A stretch of DNA of 64,000 bases from Platanthera guangdongensis (lineage: Eukaryota > Streptophyta > Magnoliopsida > Asparagales > Orchidaceae). Of the stretch, positions 11,431 to 21,000 are shown one piece after another (within the stretch, counting starts at the first letter, position 1; every line of letters begins with the position of its first letter). The stretch is taken from the NCBI GenBank assembly GCA_039583875.1, contig CM077151.1, positions 27,147,940-27,211,939 of the forward strand, written 5' to 3'. A program made the position numbers and the translations under genes. Under the pieces are notes generated by a model. That model saw only the letters and a program-made list of their open reading frames with translations. It was not told where the DNA came from and searched no databases.

Positions 11431-11960
11431 AGGCCCAAGGAGGGTGCTACATCATCGGAGACCCCCCCCCCCCCCCCAATGGAGGAGGAGGCGGTGGTGC
11501 CGTCAGAAAACGCATTTTCGGCGGCAACCAAAAATATATATATATTTTTCACTGCTCTGTTTCAATTTTTTCGGCGGCGGTCGGCAATGCTCGGCTGCCG
11601 GACCACCGTCGAAGGAAAGTCCGACCCCCGACGTGCCAATCGGTAGTGGTGATGTGGCATGAGAGCCACCAGTGAGGTAGGGTGACACGTCATCGCCTAC
11701 AGCAGAGTCGGCCGTGCCACCCTCTCTCGGGTTATGTTTTTTTTCGGTGGCGGCGCCTGGCCTCCGGACCACCACCAAATAAATCGTCGACCCCAGACAT
11801 GTCGGTTGGGGGAGACGTCGTGGCTTGACGGCCACTAGGCGGCGGTGGCAGAAGCCCATAAGCTTTTGCCGGTAACCTCCAACCACCGTCTAATCTCCAT
11901 TGGGAGATTAGACGACCAAAGATTTTTTAATCACCGCCCCACGAGAAAATCAGCGCCCCC
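11431..11960. repeat. GC-rich diverged repeats with C17 tract and a perfect hairpin
   Basis: There is a C homopolymer near 11461-11477. Two diverged repeats share a ggcggc...ccggaccacc...gacgtg layout (11570-11640 and 11740-11830). Near 11886-11911 lies the perfect palindrome gtctaatctcc-attg-ggagattagac. No coding domain is seen. Confidence 0.4.
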
Positions 11961-12155
11961 ACAACGGATCAAAGTTAGATCCACTGTATGGATAAAAGTA
12001 TAAAGCACACCGTTTGACTCAATCTCAGTCACGGGTTCAGGGTAATGATTGTTATATGCAGATCAAAGTTATAACAAAAAATTTATGATTTTTTTGAGAG
12101 AAATCTAGACTTATAGGGAAAAATATTTGAACATGAAAGTTGCTCCCCATAAAGC

Positions 12156-12700
12156 ATGCAAGGTAGAGGGCAGAGCTGGAGTGCGCAAGAAATAGTCGCG
12201 CGCAGGGAAGAAACATGCGCGTTAGCGTGCAAGGAAGAAATGCGCGCGGGAGCTTCCAGGGAAGAGCCGCTCGCGGGAGCGCCCAAGGAAGAGGCCCGCG
12301 CGAGAGCGCCCAAGGAAGAGGTATGCATGAGAGTGTGCAAGCAAGAGACGCCTGCAGTAGCGCGCAAGAAAGAAACGCGTGCGGGAATGCGCAAGATAGA
12401 GGCGCGTACAGGAGCGCGCAAGGAGCAGGTGCGCACAAGGAAGAAACGTACGCGAGAGCATGCACGGAAGAAATGGTTGCAGAAGCGCCCAAGGAAGAGA
12501 CACACACGAAAGCGGTCAAATAAGAGGCGCGCACAAAAGTGCGCAATGAAGAAACACACGTGGGAACACGCAAGGTAGAGGCGCGTGCCGGAGCGCGCAA
12601 GGAAGAGGCGTGCGCAGGAACACACAAGGAAGAGGCGCATCCGGGAGCGGCGCATGCGGGCGGGCGCAAGGGAGGGGCGCGTGCGGGATGGGCGGCCAGG
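12156..12700. repeat. 27-bp minisatellite, about 20 degenerate copies
   Basis: The unit is of the form aggcgcgtgccggagcgcgc followed by aaggaag. Because 27 is divisible by 3 and stops are absent from the unit, long ORFs open in several frames on both strands. These give 9-residue repeats rich in Arg, Ala, Lys and Glu on the + strand, and in Leu, Arg, Ser, Phe and Ala or Pro on the - strand. No frame is favoured, so this is a repeat rather than a gene. It lies between the two LTR-like copies. Confidence 0.75.
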
Positions 12701-12839
12701 GGGAAGAGGGGTCGTTACCGCGCGTAACCACCCTCGTTGCCTGTTGGGCCGTTCCCGATGTCGGGCGGGTCTATTTTGAATCCAAGTGCAGGCTCAATAT
12801 TTTTCTAAAGATGGTGATCCGTGTGCCATAAACAAAACA

Positions 12840-13530
12840 ATCTTATTCGCCCGGTTGGTAGTTACGAGGGGAAATTACCGGGTCACCCCTCTCCAAGCCT
12901 ATAAAACAAACCCCTTATCCTTCTCATTTGACTAACTTCGGATTTCAGGATTTCTACCGGAATTCCTGTAATTCTCTGTAGCTTTCACTCGCTTGTTTTC
13001 TCTCCCCCTTCACAGGTCCACCACGAACGTCCTCCCCGCCAAGCAAAACCCGTGGCCAACGGACTCGCCTCCAAGTCGAAGGCCGCTCGAAGCCTCCGTT
13101 GTGCAATTTAGAGTTCGAAGGAAGTCGATCGCCCATCGTTCGCCACCCCCAATGTTCAGAGTGCACCGTCTGCCAAATTTCCATCGTGCCAACTCAGTCG
13201 TCCGTCACCGATCGTCCAGAAGTGTGCAAGCATTCCCCCGCAAGTCGAACACTGTATCTCTCTCTCCTCCTCAAGCTGTAACGAGGCGCGACCTGTCGCC
13301 CTCGATTCTTCAAGAAAAACCCTGTAATCTCGACCGATCTAGTGAAGTTTCTGTTAACACAGCCCCGACCGTAGTTTTTCACCAAATTCGGAGGGTTTTA
13401 CACGTAAAAAGACTTGTCTCGTCTGTGATCTATTTCTGCGACTGTTTGCGAAACCGACCGCTCCGAAAGCTAATACAGTCTAGTTAGTCCGGTCCATCGG
13501 AAGCGCTGTCGCAGACAACAACAACATCAA
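12840..13530 (+). repeat. old LTR-like sequence (right copy)
   Basis: It has a cctataaaac TATA-like box near 12898, a pyrimidine-rich leader, and the 13270-13520 segment that matches 10430-10690. The two copies are strongly diverged, so if they are LTRs the insertion is old. No primer-binding site was recognised. Confidence 0.45.
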
Positions 13531-13857
13531 TGATATGAGTATATACATGCAGAGTCATTTTCTTATAGATGCATTAAACAATTCTACTTGTATTTGTTAT
13601 TGGAACCGGTTTATTAGACTTATGTTGGACCATTATCTCACGCAACCTATGCTTAATTTCATTCATTTGAGTATCAATAATACTAATGTTAGTAATGTAT
13701 TTTTAAGTAAACCGTCGAGCCTGTACGATGTTCAATGGTTCGTTCTCATCTTTTATTTTTATAACCTCAAATGTTATCGACTTCAAAGTTATTTGTCCCC
13801 CAATGTTCAGGAACAATTCATAGCCTAAATGCAAAAAAAATGATTCATATATGCCAC
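13531..13857. other. unassigned AT-rich DNA
   Basis: Two overlapping ORFs on opposite strands (13535-13828 and 13703-13978) have no known domain and AT-driven composition. No gene is supported. Confidence 0.3.
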
Positions 13858-13860
13858 TAA

Positions 13861-14370
13861 GGCTCTGTTTAGCGCGGGTGCAGCGACGGGAGAAGCAATG
13901 GTGGGAAGCAGTTGTGGAATAATCAGTTGTTTTACAGAGTGGTGGCAGAATTTGCGAATCTTTTTGAAAGAACAGCATTTATAGTACTGTTAATAATTTT
14001 ATTTTATAAATATTATATAAATAATATTATATTCATTAATAATATATAACTTACATAATTATATTAATTTAATAGCCTATAAATTATAACATAACGTATA
14101 ATATAATATAATATCTTATAATATATTAATATTAATATAATAATAATATATATTATTATAATAATTTATAATATATTAATTATTTTAATATTACAATTTT
14201 TTAATATGAAAAAAATATTTTTTTTTATATAAAAAATCGCAAGTGCAACAGCGGGCCACCACTATTTTTAGCGGTGGCGTCAGCAACAACTGCGCTTCAA
14301 ATTATTGTTTGGCGCGGCGGTGGCAGAATCCGCGGTGTACCACTTGAAAAGCACCGCGCCAAACAGAGCC
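13861..14370. mobile_element. PIF/Harbinger (Tourist-like) MITE, 510 bp
   Basis: Terminal inverted repeats are ggctctgtttagcgcgg on the left and ccgcgccaaacagagcc on the right. TAA is duplicated directly outside (13858-13860 and 14371-14373). A 3-bp TAA/TTA TSD with these TIRs is typical of PIF/Harbinger MITEs. The centre (about 13980-14220) is almost pure A/T and has no ORF. Confidence 0.88.
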
Positions 14371-14373
14371 TAA

Positions 14374-15090
14374 TACATGAGCACAATGCAATCTCATTAT
14401 ATACATCATTTTTTATATGACATTCTCTAGCCCCAAAACGAGAATCACTTATCAAAATAGGAAGCTTTGGTTCCAAGCAAAGGAGGCCAGATAGAAAAAA
14501 GGAGATCTTACGAGTCTCGAAAAGGCTGTTGGTGGCGAAAATCTGGGTCGGTGTAGTGCGCGAAGGGAGGCGGACGAATTAGAAGCAATGAAATAACCTT
14601 TGGCGTGAGCATGAGAGTACGGGATTGGGCACACGGTACAAGGTTAAGGCTAGTGTGAAGTAGAATGATGAGATTTTATGTTTTTTAATTTTTTTGTGGT
14701 ATGCTTATAATCAAAATTGATATGGTTATAACATGACTTTAACAATATCCTGCAAAAAAACAGGAAGTCTTCATTTGGGAGTGTGACCTCACCGGTGGGT
14801 TCCGGACAGGCCACCGGCGGCGGAGCCGCTTGCGGCAACCATAAAAAAGCTATTCAAAAAGGTGGCGGGGCACAAGATGGCGGCACAACAAATTTTCCCT
14901 CCCCCCTAAATGTGGCGAACTGGAAGTCTCCCGCAGGTTTCGTGCCTCAAATTTTAGAGCCGGGAGAAACGCGGTCTAAATATTGACGGAAAAACAAACA
15001 ATTAATAAGTCGTTTGTTATCCGCACTCAATTTTGAGTGTTTTTTTCTTCTCAAAGTTAGACAATGCGAGATATTTGGGGAAAGTTGCAG
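14374..15090. other. unassigned, possible captured exon
   Basis: A GC-rich island at 14780-14960 sits in AT-rich DNA. On the - strand at 14452-14634 a Ser/Arg-rich 60-codon frame runs into gtaagat, which looks like a splice donor. That is suggestive of a captured first exon but not enough to name one. Confidence 0.25.
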
Positions 15091-15139
15091 AGAATCTATG
15101 CTGGAGCAAAACAATTTTGGTTATAGTGTGGAAAACATG

Positions 15140-15520
15140 GATGTGAACCAACTACCGCTGCCAACTACCATCGCCATCGCCATCGCCGCCGCCGCGCCAA
15201 ACACCATCGTCGCCGCCTCCCCAACCGTCATCACCACACCGAAACTGCCATCGCCGGCGCCGCGCCAACCGTCATCGCCACCGTCTCGCCAACCTCCATC
15301 GCCGCCGCCGCGCCAACTTTCATCGCCGCTGCCTCGCCAACCGCCATTGCCGCCGCCGTGCCAACCGTCATCGTTACCGCCGTGCCAACCACCATCGTCG
15401 TTGCAGTAAACCGCCATTGCCGACGCCGCACTGAAACTGCCATCACCGCCGCCGCGCCAACCGCAATCACCATTGCCTCGCCAACCGCCATCGCGGCCGC
15501 CACACCAACTAGCACAACGT
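15140..15520. repeat. 24-bp minisatellite (cgccaacc ... catcgccgccgc)
   Basis: Degenerate 24-bp units begin cgccaacc and continue with catcgcc/ccg triplets. They open a Pro/Ser-rich frame on the + strand (15014-15409) and Gly/Trp- or Ala/Met/Val-rich frames on the - strand. This is repeat-driven coding potential, not a supported gene. Confidence 0.7.
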
Positions 15521-15932
15521 ATGTGTGTTGAGATGCAACTTCGAGTTTCTGATGCATACTTTTTTGTTACTTGATAAATGGTCTTTCTATGATGACGTTT
15601 TACCTTAACCAGTACAACATATGTTATATATGTTTGTATGGACGAGAATGTTGTATCCAATGACCCTGTTCTCTCTTTCTTATTGGATGAAGTTGTGAAG
15701 TATTGGTGCAAACAAAGATTCAAAGTGTATCAATCTGCGGATATCAAAAATTTAATTTACAGATATAATTTTAACAAGACTGTTTTGCGGATATCAAATA
15801 TTTACGGAGAGTCAAAACGATAATGCGGATATCAATCGCCATTATTAAAGACGATTGTTAACCGCAACTCACTTTTGGCTATTCGCACACCATTGTTAAC
15901 CACAACCCGAAAATATAACACACCCAATTTTT
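15521..15932. other. unassigned AT-rich DNA
   Basis: Contains several gcggatatca and gttaaccgcaac words repeated at short intervals, possibly the edge of an unrecognised element. No gene is seen. Confidence 0.3.
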
Positions 15933-16414
15933 CACTACAAGAAAAATAGCAATTAGCAAGGAAAATTAGGAAGGTCGTATATTTCGTTGCTATTTAGCAT
16001 CAAATTTAGATAGGTAAATCAATTTTTTCATTACCTATAAAAATAGCAACGAAATTTTTTTCGTTGCAAAGATAGCAACAAATTTTTTTGTTGCTGAATA
16101 TTTGTTGGTAAAATATGAACGAATATTTTGTTGCAAATATTTCGTTGCAAAATAAAAACGATTTTTTTGTTCCTAAATATTTATGTAAAGAAACAAAAAT
16201 TTCCTTTCAAAAAATTTCTTCTCACTTTCAAAAGAAAATATTTTCCCATTTTTATTCTTTCTTGTAAAATATAATTATTGTTTATATATATTTATAAATG
16301 AGCATTAATATCTTAAATTCAACTAAATAATTAATAATATAGTAATTTCTTTATATAGTTTTATAAATATTTTAAATATATATTTATTGATAAATTAGTA
16401 TAGATTATAATTAT

Positions 16415-16821
16415 GGGGAAGTATCTAGTGCGCGCGTACGGGCGTACGGGCAAGGGTCAAGATGATTTCAAATAGAAAAGTGATCAACATGAAAGTTGTA
16501 GATATCGGTGAGACGAACAACTTTCATGTTGAGCACTTTTTGATTTGGAGCTATCTTGGCCCTTGATTTGGGCCCCGAAATTTGGGGCGGCGAGATTGCT
16601 ACTGTAGCACTCTCGCCGCCCCAGATTTCGGGGCCCAAATCGAGGGCCGAAAAGGCTCCAAATCAAAACGTGGTCAACAAAAAAGTTGTTCGTCTCGCCG
16701 AGATCTACAACTTTCATGATGATCACTTTTCGATTTGAGAGCACCTTGACCCCCAAAATTATCTGCTTGTACGCTCGCATGTACGCACGCACGCAATCAT
16801 GCCCGCACCTGATATCTCCCC
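16415..16821. mobile_element. fold-back Mutator-type MITE nested in the CACTA element
   Basis: The two halves are near-perfect inverted repeats with arms of about 150 nt meeting at gctactgtagc (16598-16608). The tips are ggggaagtatctagtgcg and cgcacctgatatctcccc. Identical 9-bp repeats tataattat flank it (16406-16414, 16822-16830). Long TIRs with a 9-bp TSD fit the Mutator superfamily. A transcript through it would fold into one long hairpin. Confidence 0.88.
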
Positions 16822-17002
16822 TATAATTATATAAGAAAATATATTATATAATATAATATATATTATATGAGAATATATAATGTAATAAAATATATATATT
16901 TATATATTTATTTATATATATAAGGATATACATTATAATAATATATATATATACTATATATTTATATATATAGAAAATAACTCCTTTGTCTGACAAATTG
17001 AC

Positions 17003-17072
17003 ATGTTTGGAGTATTGGTTGAGTGAGTCTTAATGTATAGAACGTTCTAGGTTCAAATCCCAGCATTTTCAA
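17003..17072 (+). repeat. tRNA-like relic with A and B boxes
   Basis: The A-box-like tggttgagtga (17016-17026) and a perfect B box ggttcaaatcc (17050-17060) are spaced as in a tRNA, and the T-arm stem can pair. Acceptor and anticodon stems are poor. A decayed tRNA or SINE head carried inside the CACTA element is likely; a working tRNA is unlikely. Confidence 0.4.
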
Positions 17073-17365
17073 TAAAGTTGAAATATTTTGATTATATAAA
17101 TATTATTATTTTTATACAAAATTATTTATAAATATTTAAATATTAGCAATAAAAATAGATTTCTTACTAATTTAGGAAGGAATAATTTTCTTCCTAAAAA
17201 TCCTTGCAAAATAGGAAGGAATAATTTCCTTGCTAAAATTAGCTAGAAGCATTTTACCTACAAAATTTTTTTGTTTCTAAATTCCTTGCTAAATAAAATT
17301 AGCAAGGAATTTAAGTAATTAGGAAGAGATTTAGCCCCTTGCTCTTTAAAGTTTTTCTTGTAGTG

Positions 17366-17877
17366 TTTTCTTGCCGCACCATGATATTTTTCACGACGCC
17401 CCCGAAAATTTCTCATAGTGGTGTGCGTGAGACGGCTAATAAAGTAGTGTTGGATGATTATTTCTCTCAGATATTATACTTTTAGAGCACCCAAAAATAT
17501 CCATTTTTAACCGGAGAGGAGGATACAGGAGCCGACGAAAGAAGCACACTGGATGGAGTGCCGACTTGTTAACTGGAGAAGATTAGAGGAAGATGCCGGA
17601 GTCGAGAGCAGCTCGGCGAAGAAGAAAACGGGATGCGACTTCCGTGAAATGGAGGAGATGAAGTGCGAGTAAACTTTTAGAATTTTTTTTTAAATAAAAT
17701 GAGATGCGAATAGCCAAATGAGAAGTGTGATTAATAATTGCATTATTAAACCGACGGTCACGTTTTACGAAAACGCACCAAATGAATGCAAAATCAGTCA
17801 TTTCCTTGGGGGCGCCCAGGAAAAAAATTATTAGCGCGGAGCACTTGTGTTATTTTTGGTTTGAGGAACCAGGGAAT
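17366..17877 (+). promoter_or_regulatory. CutA 5' flank and probable leader
   Basis: This is the unique-looking sequence between the CACTA element and the CutA ATG. It must contain the core promoter if transcription starts here. I see AT-rich stretches but no convincing TATA box at a set distance. The 72-codon ORF on the - strand has no domain. Confidence 0.35.
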
Positions 17878-18026
17878 ATGCCATGCTCAAGCCTTTTTAG
17901 GGCAATTCCAATAGCTACAGTATCCCGATCCTACCGACCAGCGACGCCTTCCCGCCGACGAGTTCACCTTGCCGGTGCTCTCTGCATACTGAGCCTCGGC
18001 TCTTTAACTTCGGTTGCCTACAGGAC
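17878..18026 (+). CDS. CUTA: CutA exon 1 (transit peptide and hydrophobic segment)
   Basis: Starts at ATG 17878 and encodes [17 protein letters not shown], an Arg-rich part, then [12 protein letters not shown]. It ends in phase 2 at AC|gtggtg, which joins exon 2 as ...YRT-AKFG. The donor is weak. An alternative donor at 18032 with acceptor 30252 also keeps frame (...YRTW-SKFG). A donor at 18030 would create TGA. The link to exon 2 rests on phase and on the general shape of plant CutA N-termini, so it is less certain than exons 2-6. Confidence 0.72.
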
Positions 18027-21000
18027 GTGGTGTGCCCATCCCCACTGCCGCCTCCCTCTTCTTCGGTGCCCTTCTTCACCTCCTTCTCGTTATCCTTCGC
18101 CTTACAGGAATTTCGTTCATCACCGCTAGTTTTTTTGCATTCAAAGACCACAATACGTGAACTGCCTGTCTTTTCGCACCACATTTTGATTTATTTTCTG
18201 TATATGCCTCCGTGGGGTTTAGGTTGTGTTGAACTTAAACCTAGATGAAGCTATCTCCTCCCTGTAGCAGAGGGCTTGCGAGTTGCGATATAGGTACTTG
18301 AGATACTCCTTAAACGCTGTTTTTTCTTCAAATTATGATGATTGAGGACCATATTTTCTTAACATCTACTTTATACAGCTTAGTTATTAATTTCCACGAG
18401 TTCAGACATTTGTTTTATTATCCACAACAGAATGCACATCAAAGAAAAATATGCTCCAATATGTAAAACTTCATTAACACCCATTGTAACAATCATGCGG
18501 CGTTATGAGATCACCAGAGAGGTCAAAGACACTAGAAGAGAAGATATAATAGCAGAAGAAGGCCGCTAGGAGGGAGAAGGCCAACGATAGAGATGAAGTT
18601 CTTACCTTCAAGAGAAGTATAGTGAGATTGATAGAGAGAGATTGGGGGGTGTCTGTTGGGATTGTTGCTGTGTAACAACTGTATAGCCACCACGTGGTAT
18701 GCTTATAATGACATTTGCTATTGTAACTGTGCTCTATAAATAGGCATCCACTGTAATACTTTAGGCAGAAATGAATAAAGAATGTTTTGTTTCTCTTTCT
18801 GCCTTTGAATATGAGTAGTTATATCTTATTAGATCTACGAAGGCCCAGCCTTCTCCTCCTCAAACCCCGACGATCGACGCCAGCGATCTTGTAATGGCTC
18901 AGACCGTTACATTGCTTCTCTCGTTGAGAGCGTCCTCCATTCACCTCCTGTCCGCCCGCTCCTGCTAGATGAAGTTGATTGGAAGGTCCTTGTTTAAGAA
19001 CCGCACATCAGTATTGCTTCTTCCTCGCCGAAACAGTAAGTGCCTGCATCTTCCTTGCCGGAATAGTCAGCGCCCGCATCTTCCTCGCCGATTCATGTTG
19101 AGAGAGTCATCGCCTGCATCTTCCTCGTCAATTTACCGGAATTAGCCATCATCAAACTTCTTTCTAGCCTCCGACGATTCGGGCGCAAGATCCATTGCTG
19201 GCAGCGGAGCGATACCATGCCACATTCATCGTCTTCTGGCAGCAGAGCGATACCAGCATCTTCATCTCATTGAGAGTCTTTCCTCCCCGCCAACCGCTGC
19301 TTCATCGGTGGATCAACCACTGCTTCAACACCTCTGCTCTCCGGACACTTCCTCACCAAAACAACCATAGCTTGTATCTTCGTGCATCAGGAAAAAAGGC
19401 GGAAAGTTTGCTTCTGATTCGGAGCACCGACAACACCCACCTCCCGGAGAACATCGCCGAAACAAACTTCAACAAAAAGAAGACTTCCTTCCCTCCATCT
19501 CCTCCCCGCTAACCAACGCTTCCTCGCCGGAGCATCGCCTGCATCTTTTTGCTCTTCGTCCACCTCAAGAATGCCACCGACGACCCCCTTGTGAGAGGGG
19601 AACTGGAAGAGTGTTGGAGCTCTGGCACTGCTGTTGGGCCTTCACCAGAAACCATCAAGAACAATGGGGCGCCGTTTCATCGTTGAGAGTTCCTCCCGTC
19701 ATCTCTGATAATCTTGTCAGACATCCCGTCATCTATATTTTTTACTGAAAGGAAGCCAAAGGTCCATTGTCGTCAAACACCAGGCTGCATTCTTCGTCTT
19801 TGGAGCCATAGAACATCTCCTTGGCGACAGGAAAACTGATCTCTCCTCCAAATCTCTGAAGTTCTTTGGCAAACAGTGTCAAGAGAAAGAGGAACTGCCG
19901 AAAGTTTAGTTCTTTCTTTTCACTGAATTTGACCAGTTATCTTTGCCATCTTCAACAATGGCAGGAAAACATTTTAATGTTTGCTGCCTTTTATTTTTGA
20001 TTTGACAATCGGTGGAGAAGTTAAAATGTTGAGAGTATTTTTTAAAGCCGAAGATGTCCCCAACTACTTCAGTATGTATTGACCTATTTCTGTCCAGTCG
20101 TCTAATGCATTGTGAGCTGCACACTGGGCTGCACACCCACAAATCTTTGGAACTCCACCAACAAACACTCTTGGACCACCACCCTCTGTTCCAGGCGTTT
20201 TTTGGTCCCATTTCGCTGCCGCTCCAAGTTTATAGGGCGCCTCCACTCGAAGATTTTACGGCGCCGCCACTCCAAGTTTTTACGACGCCTCCACTCCAAG
20301 TTCTTATGGCACCGACACTCTGAATTCATATGGAGTCGCCGTCGCTCAAAGTTTATATGGCGCCACCGTCGCCCCTAGCTCATACGGCGCCACCATCGCT
20401 CAAAGCTCATCCGACGCCACTTTCGCTCCTAGCTTATATGGCGCCACCGTCGTTCCAAGTGCATATGCTGCCACCGTTGCCCGAGGTTCATATGGCGCCA
20501 CCGTCTCTCTAAGATCATACGGCGCCACCATCGCTCCAACCACATACGGCGCCGCCGCCACTCCACGTTCTTTCCAATATGGATCATCACCTCCGGGACA
20601 TCCAAATAATCTCCCACATTTTCCTTCAACATACTTGGGCCCGAGTTTTCAGCAACCTACTTTTTTATCCGCAACCAGCCCCACGGATAGAGCTTCATAG
20701 AGCCATAGAACTGCATCGCTGATGCTTCATGTGTTTCCAGATGTCGTAGACCATCAGGATGGAAACATAGATGAAAGACCCGTCGATTTCTCCTTCGAAA
20801 TGGAAACGAAGATGAAAGATCTCTCCATCCACCTTTCAATGGTCGATTTTGATTTCACCATCCGTTTGCACGAGTTGGCTACACAACTTAGTTCATTACA
20901 GATGGAAACCAATTAACGTTTTGATTGTTTACAATAATCCATGCTCAATATAAACTAAGACATTCAACATATTTCCACATTGATCAGCTCCCATGGAGAC

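Larger units (their letters stand above)
15933..17365. mobile_element. non-autonomous CACTA (En/Spm) transposon, 1433 bp
   Basis: The ends are cactacaagaaaaa (left) and tttttcttgtagtg (right), the canonical CACTA terminal inverted repeat. TTT is duplicated on both sides (15930-15932, 17366-17368), matching the 3-bp TSD of the superfamily. The subterminal regions carry many short cgttgc / gcaacga (left) and cttgctaa / ttagcaagg (right) motifs in both orientations, the usual transposase-binding layout. There is no transposase gene. A fold-back Mutator MITE (16415-16821) is nested inside. The right end lies 512 bp before the CutA start codon, so the element forms part of that gene's upstream region. 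Confidence 0.92.

Noticed and set aside
12052..12669. 205-codon and 190-codon overlapping - strand frames
   Set aside because: They run over the 27-bp minisatellite, where several frames on both strands are open at once.
15121..15723. 200-codon Gly/Trp-rich - strand frame that looks like a glycine-rich protein
   Set aside because: It is the translation of the 24-bp minisatellite, with other frames equally open and no signal peptide or conserved ends.
16484..16792. ORFs on both strands at 16484-16792
   Set aside because: They are translations of the fold-back MITE arms.
17782..18129. 115-codon + frame taken as a single protein
   Set aside because: Only 17878-18026 fits CutA. The part before the ATG and after the donor is flank and intron.
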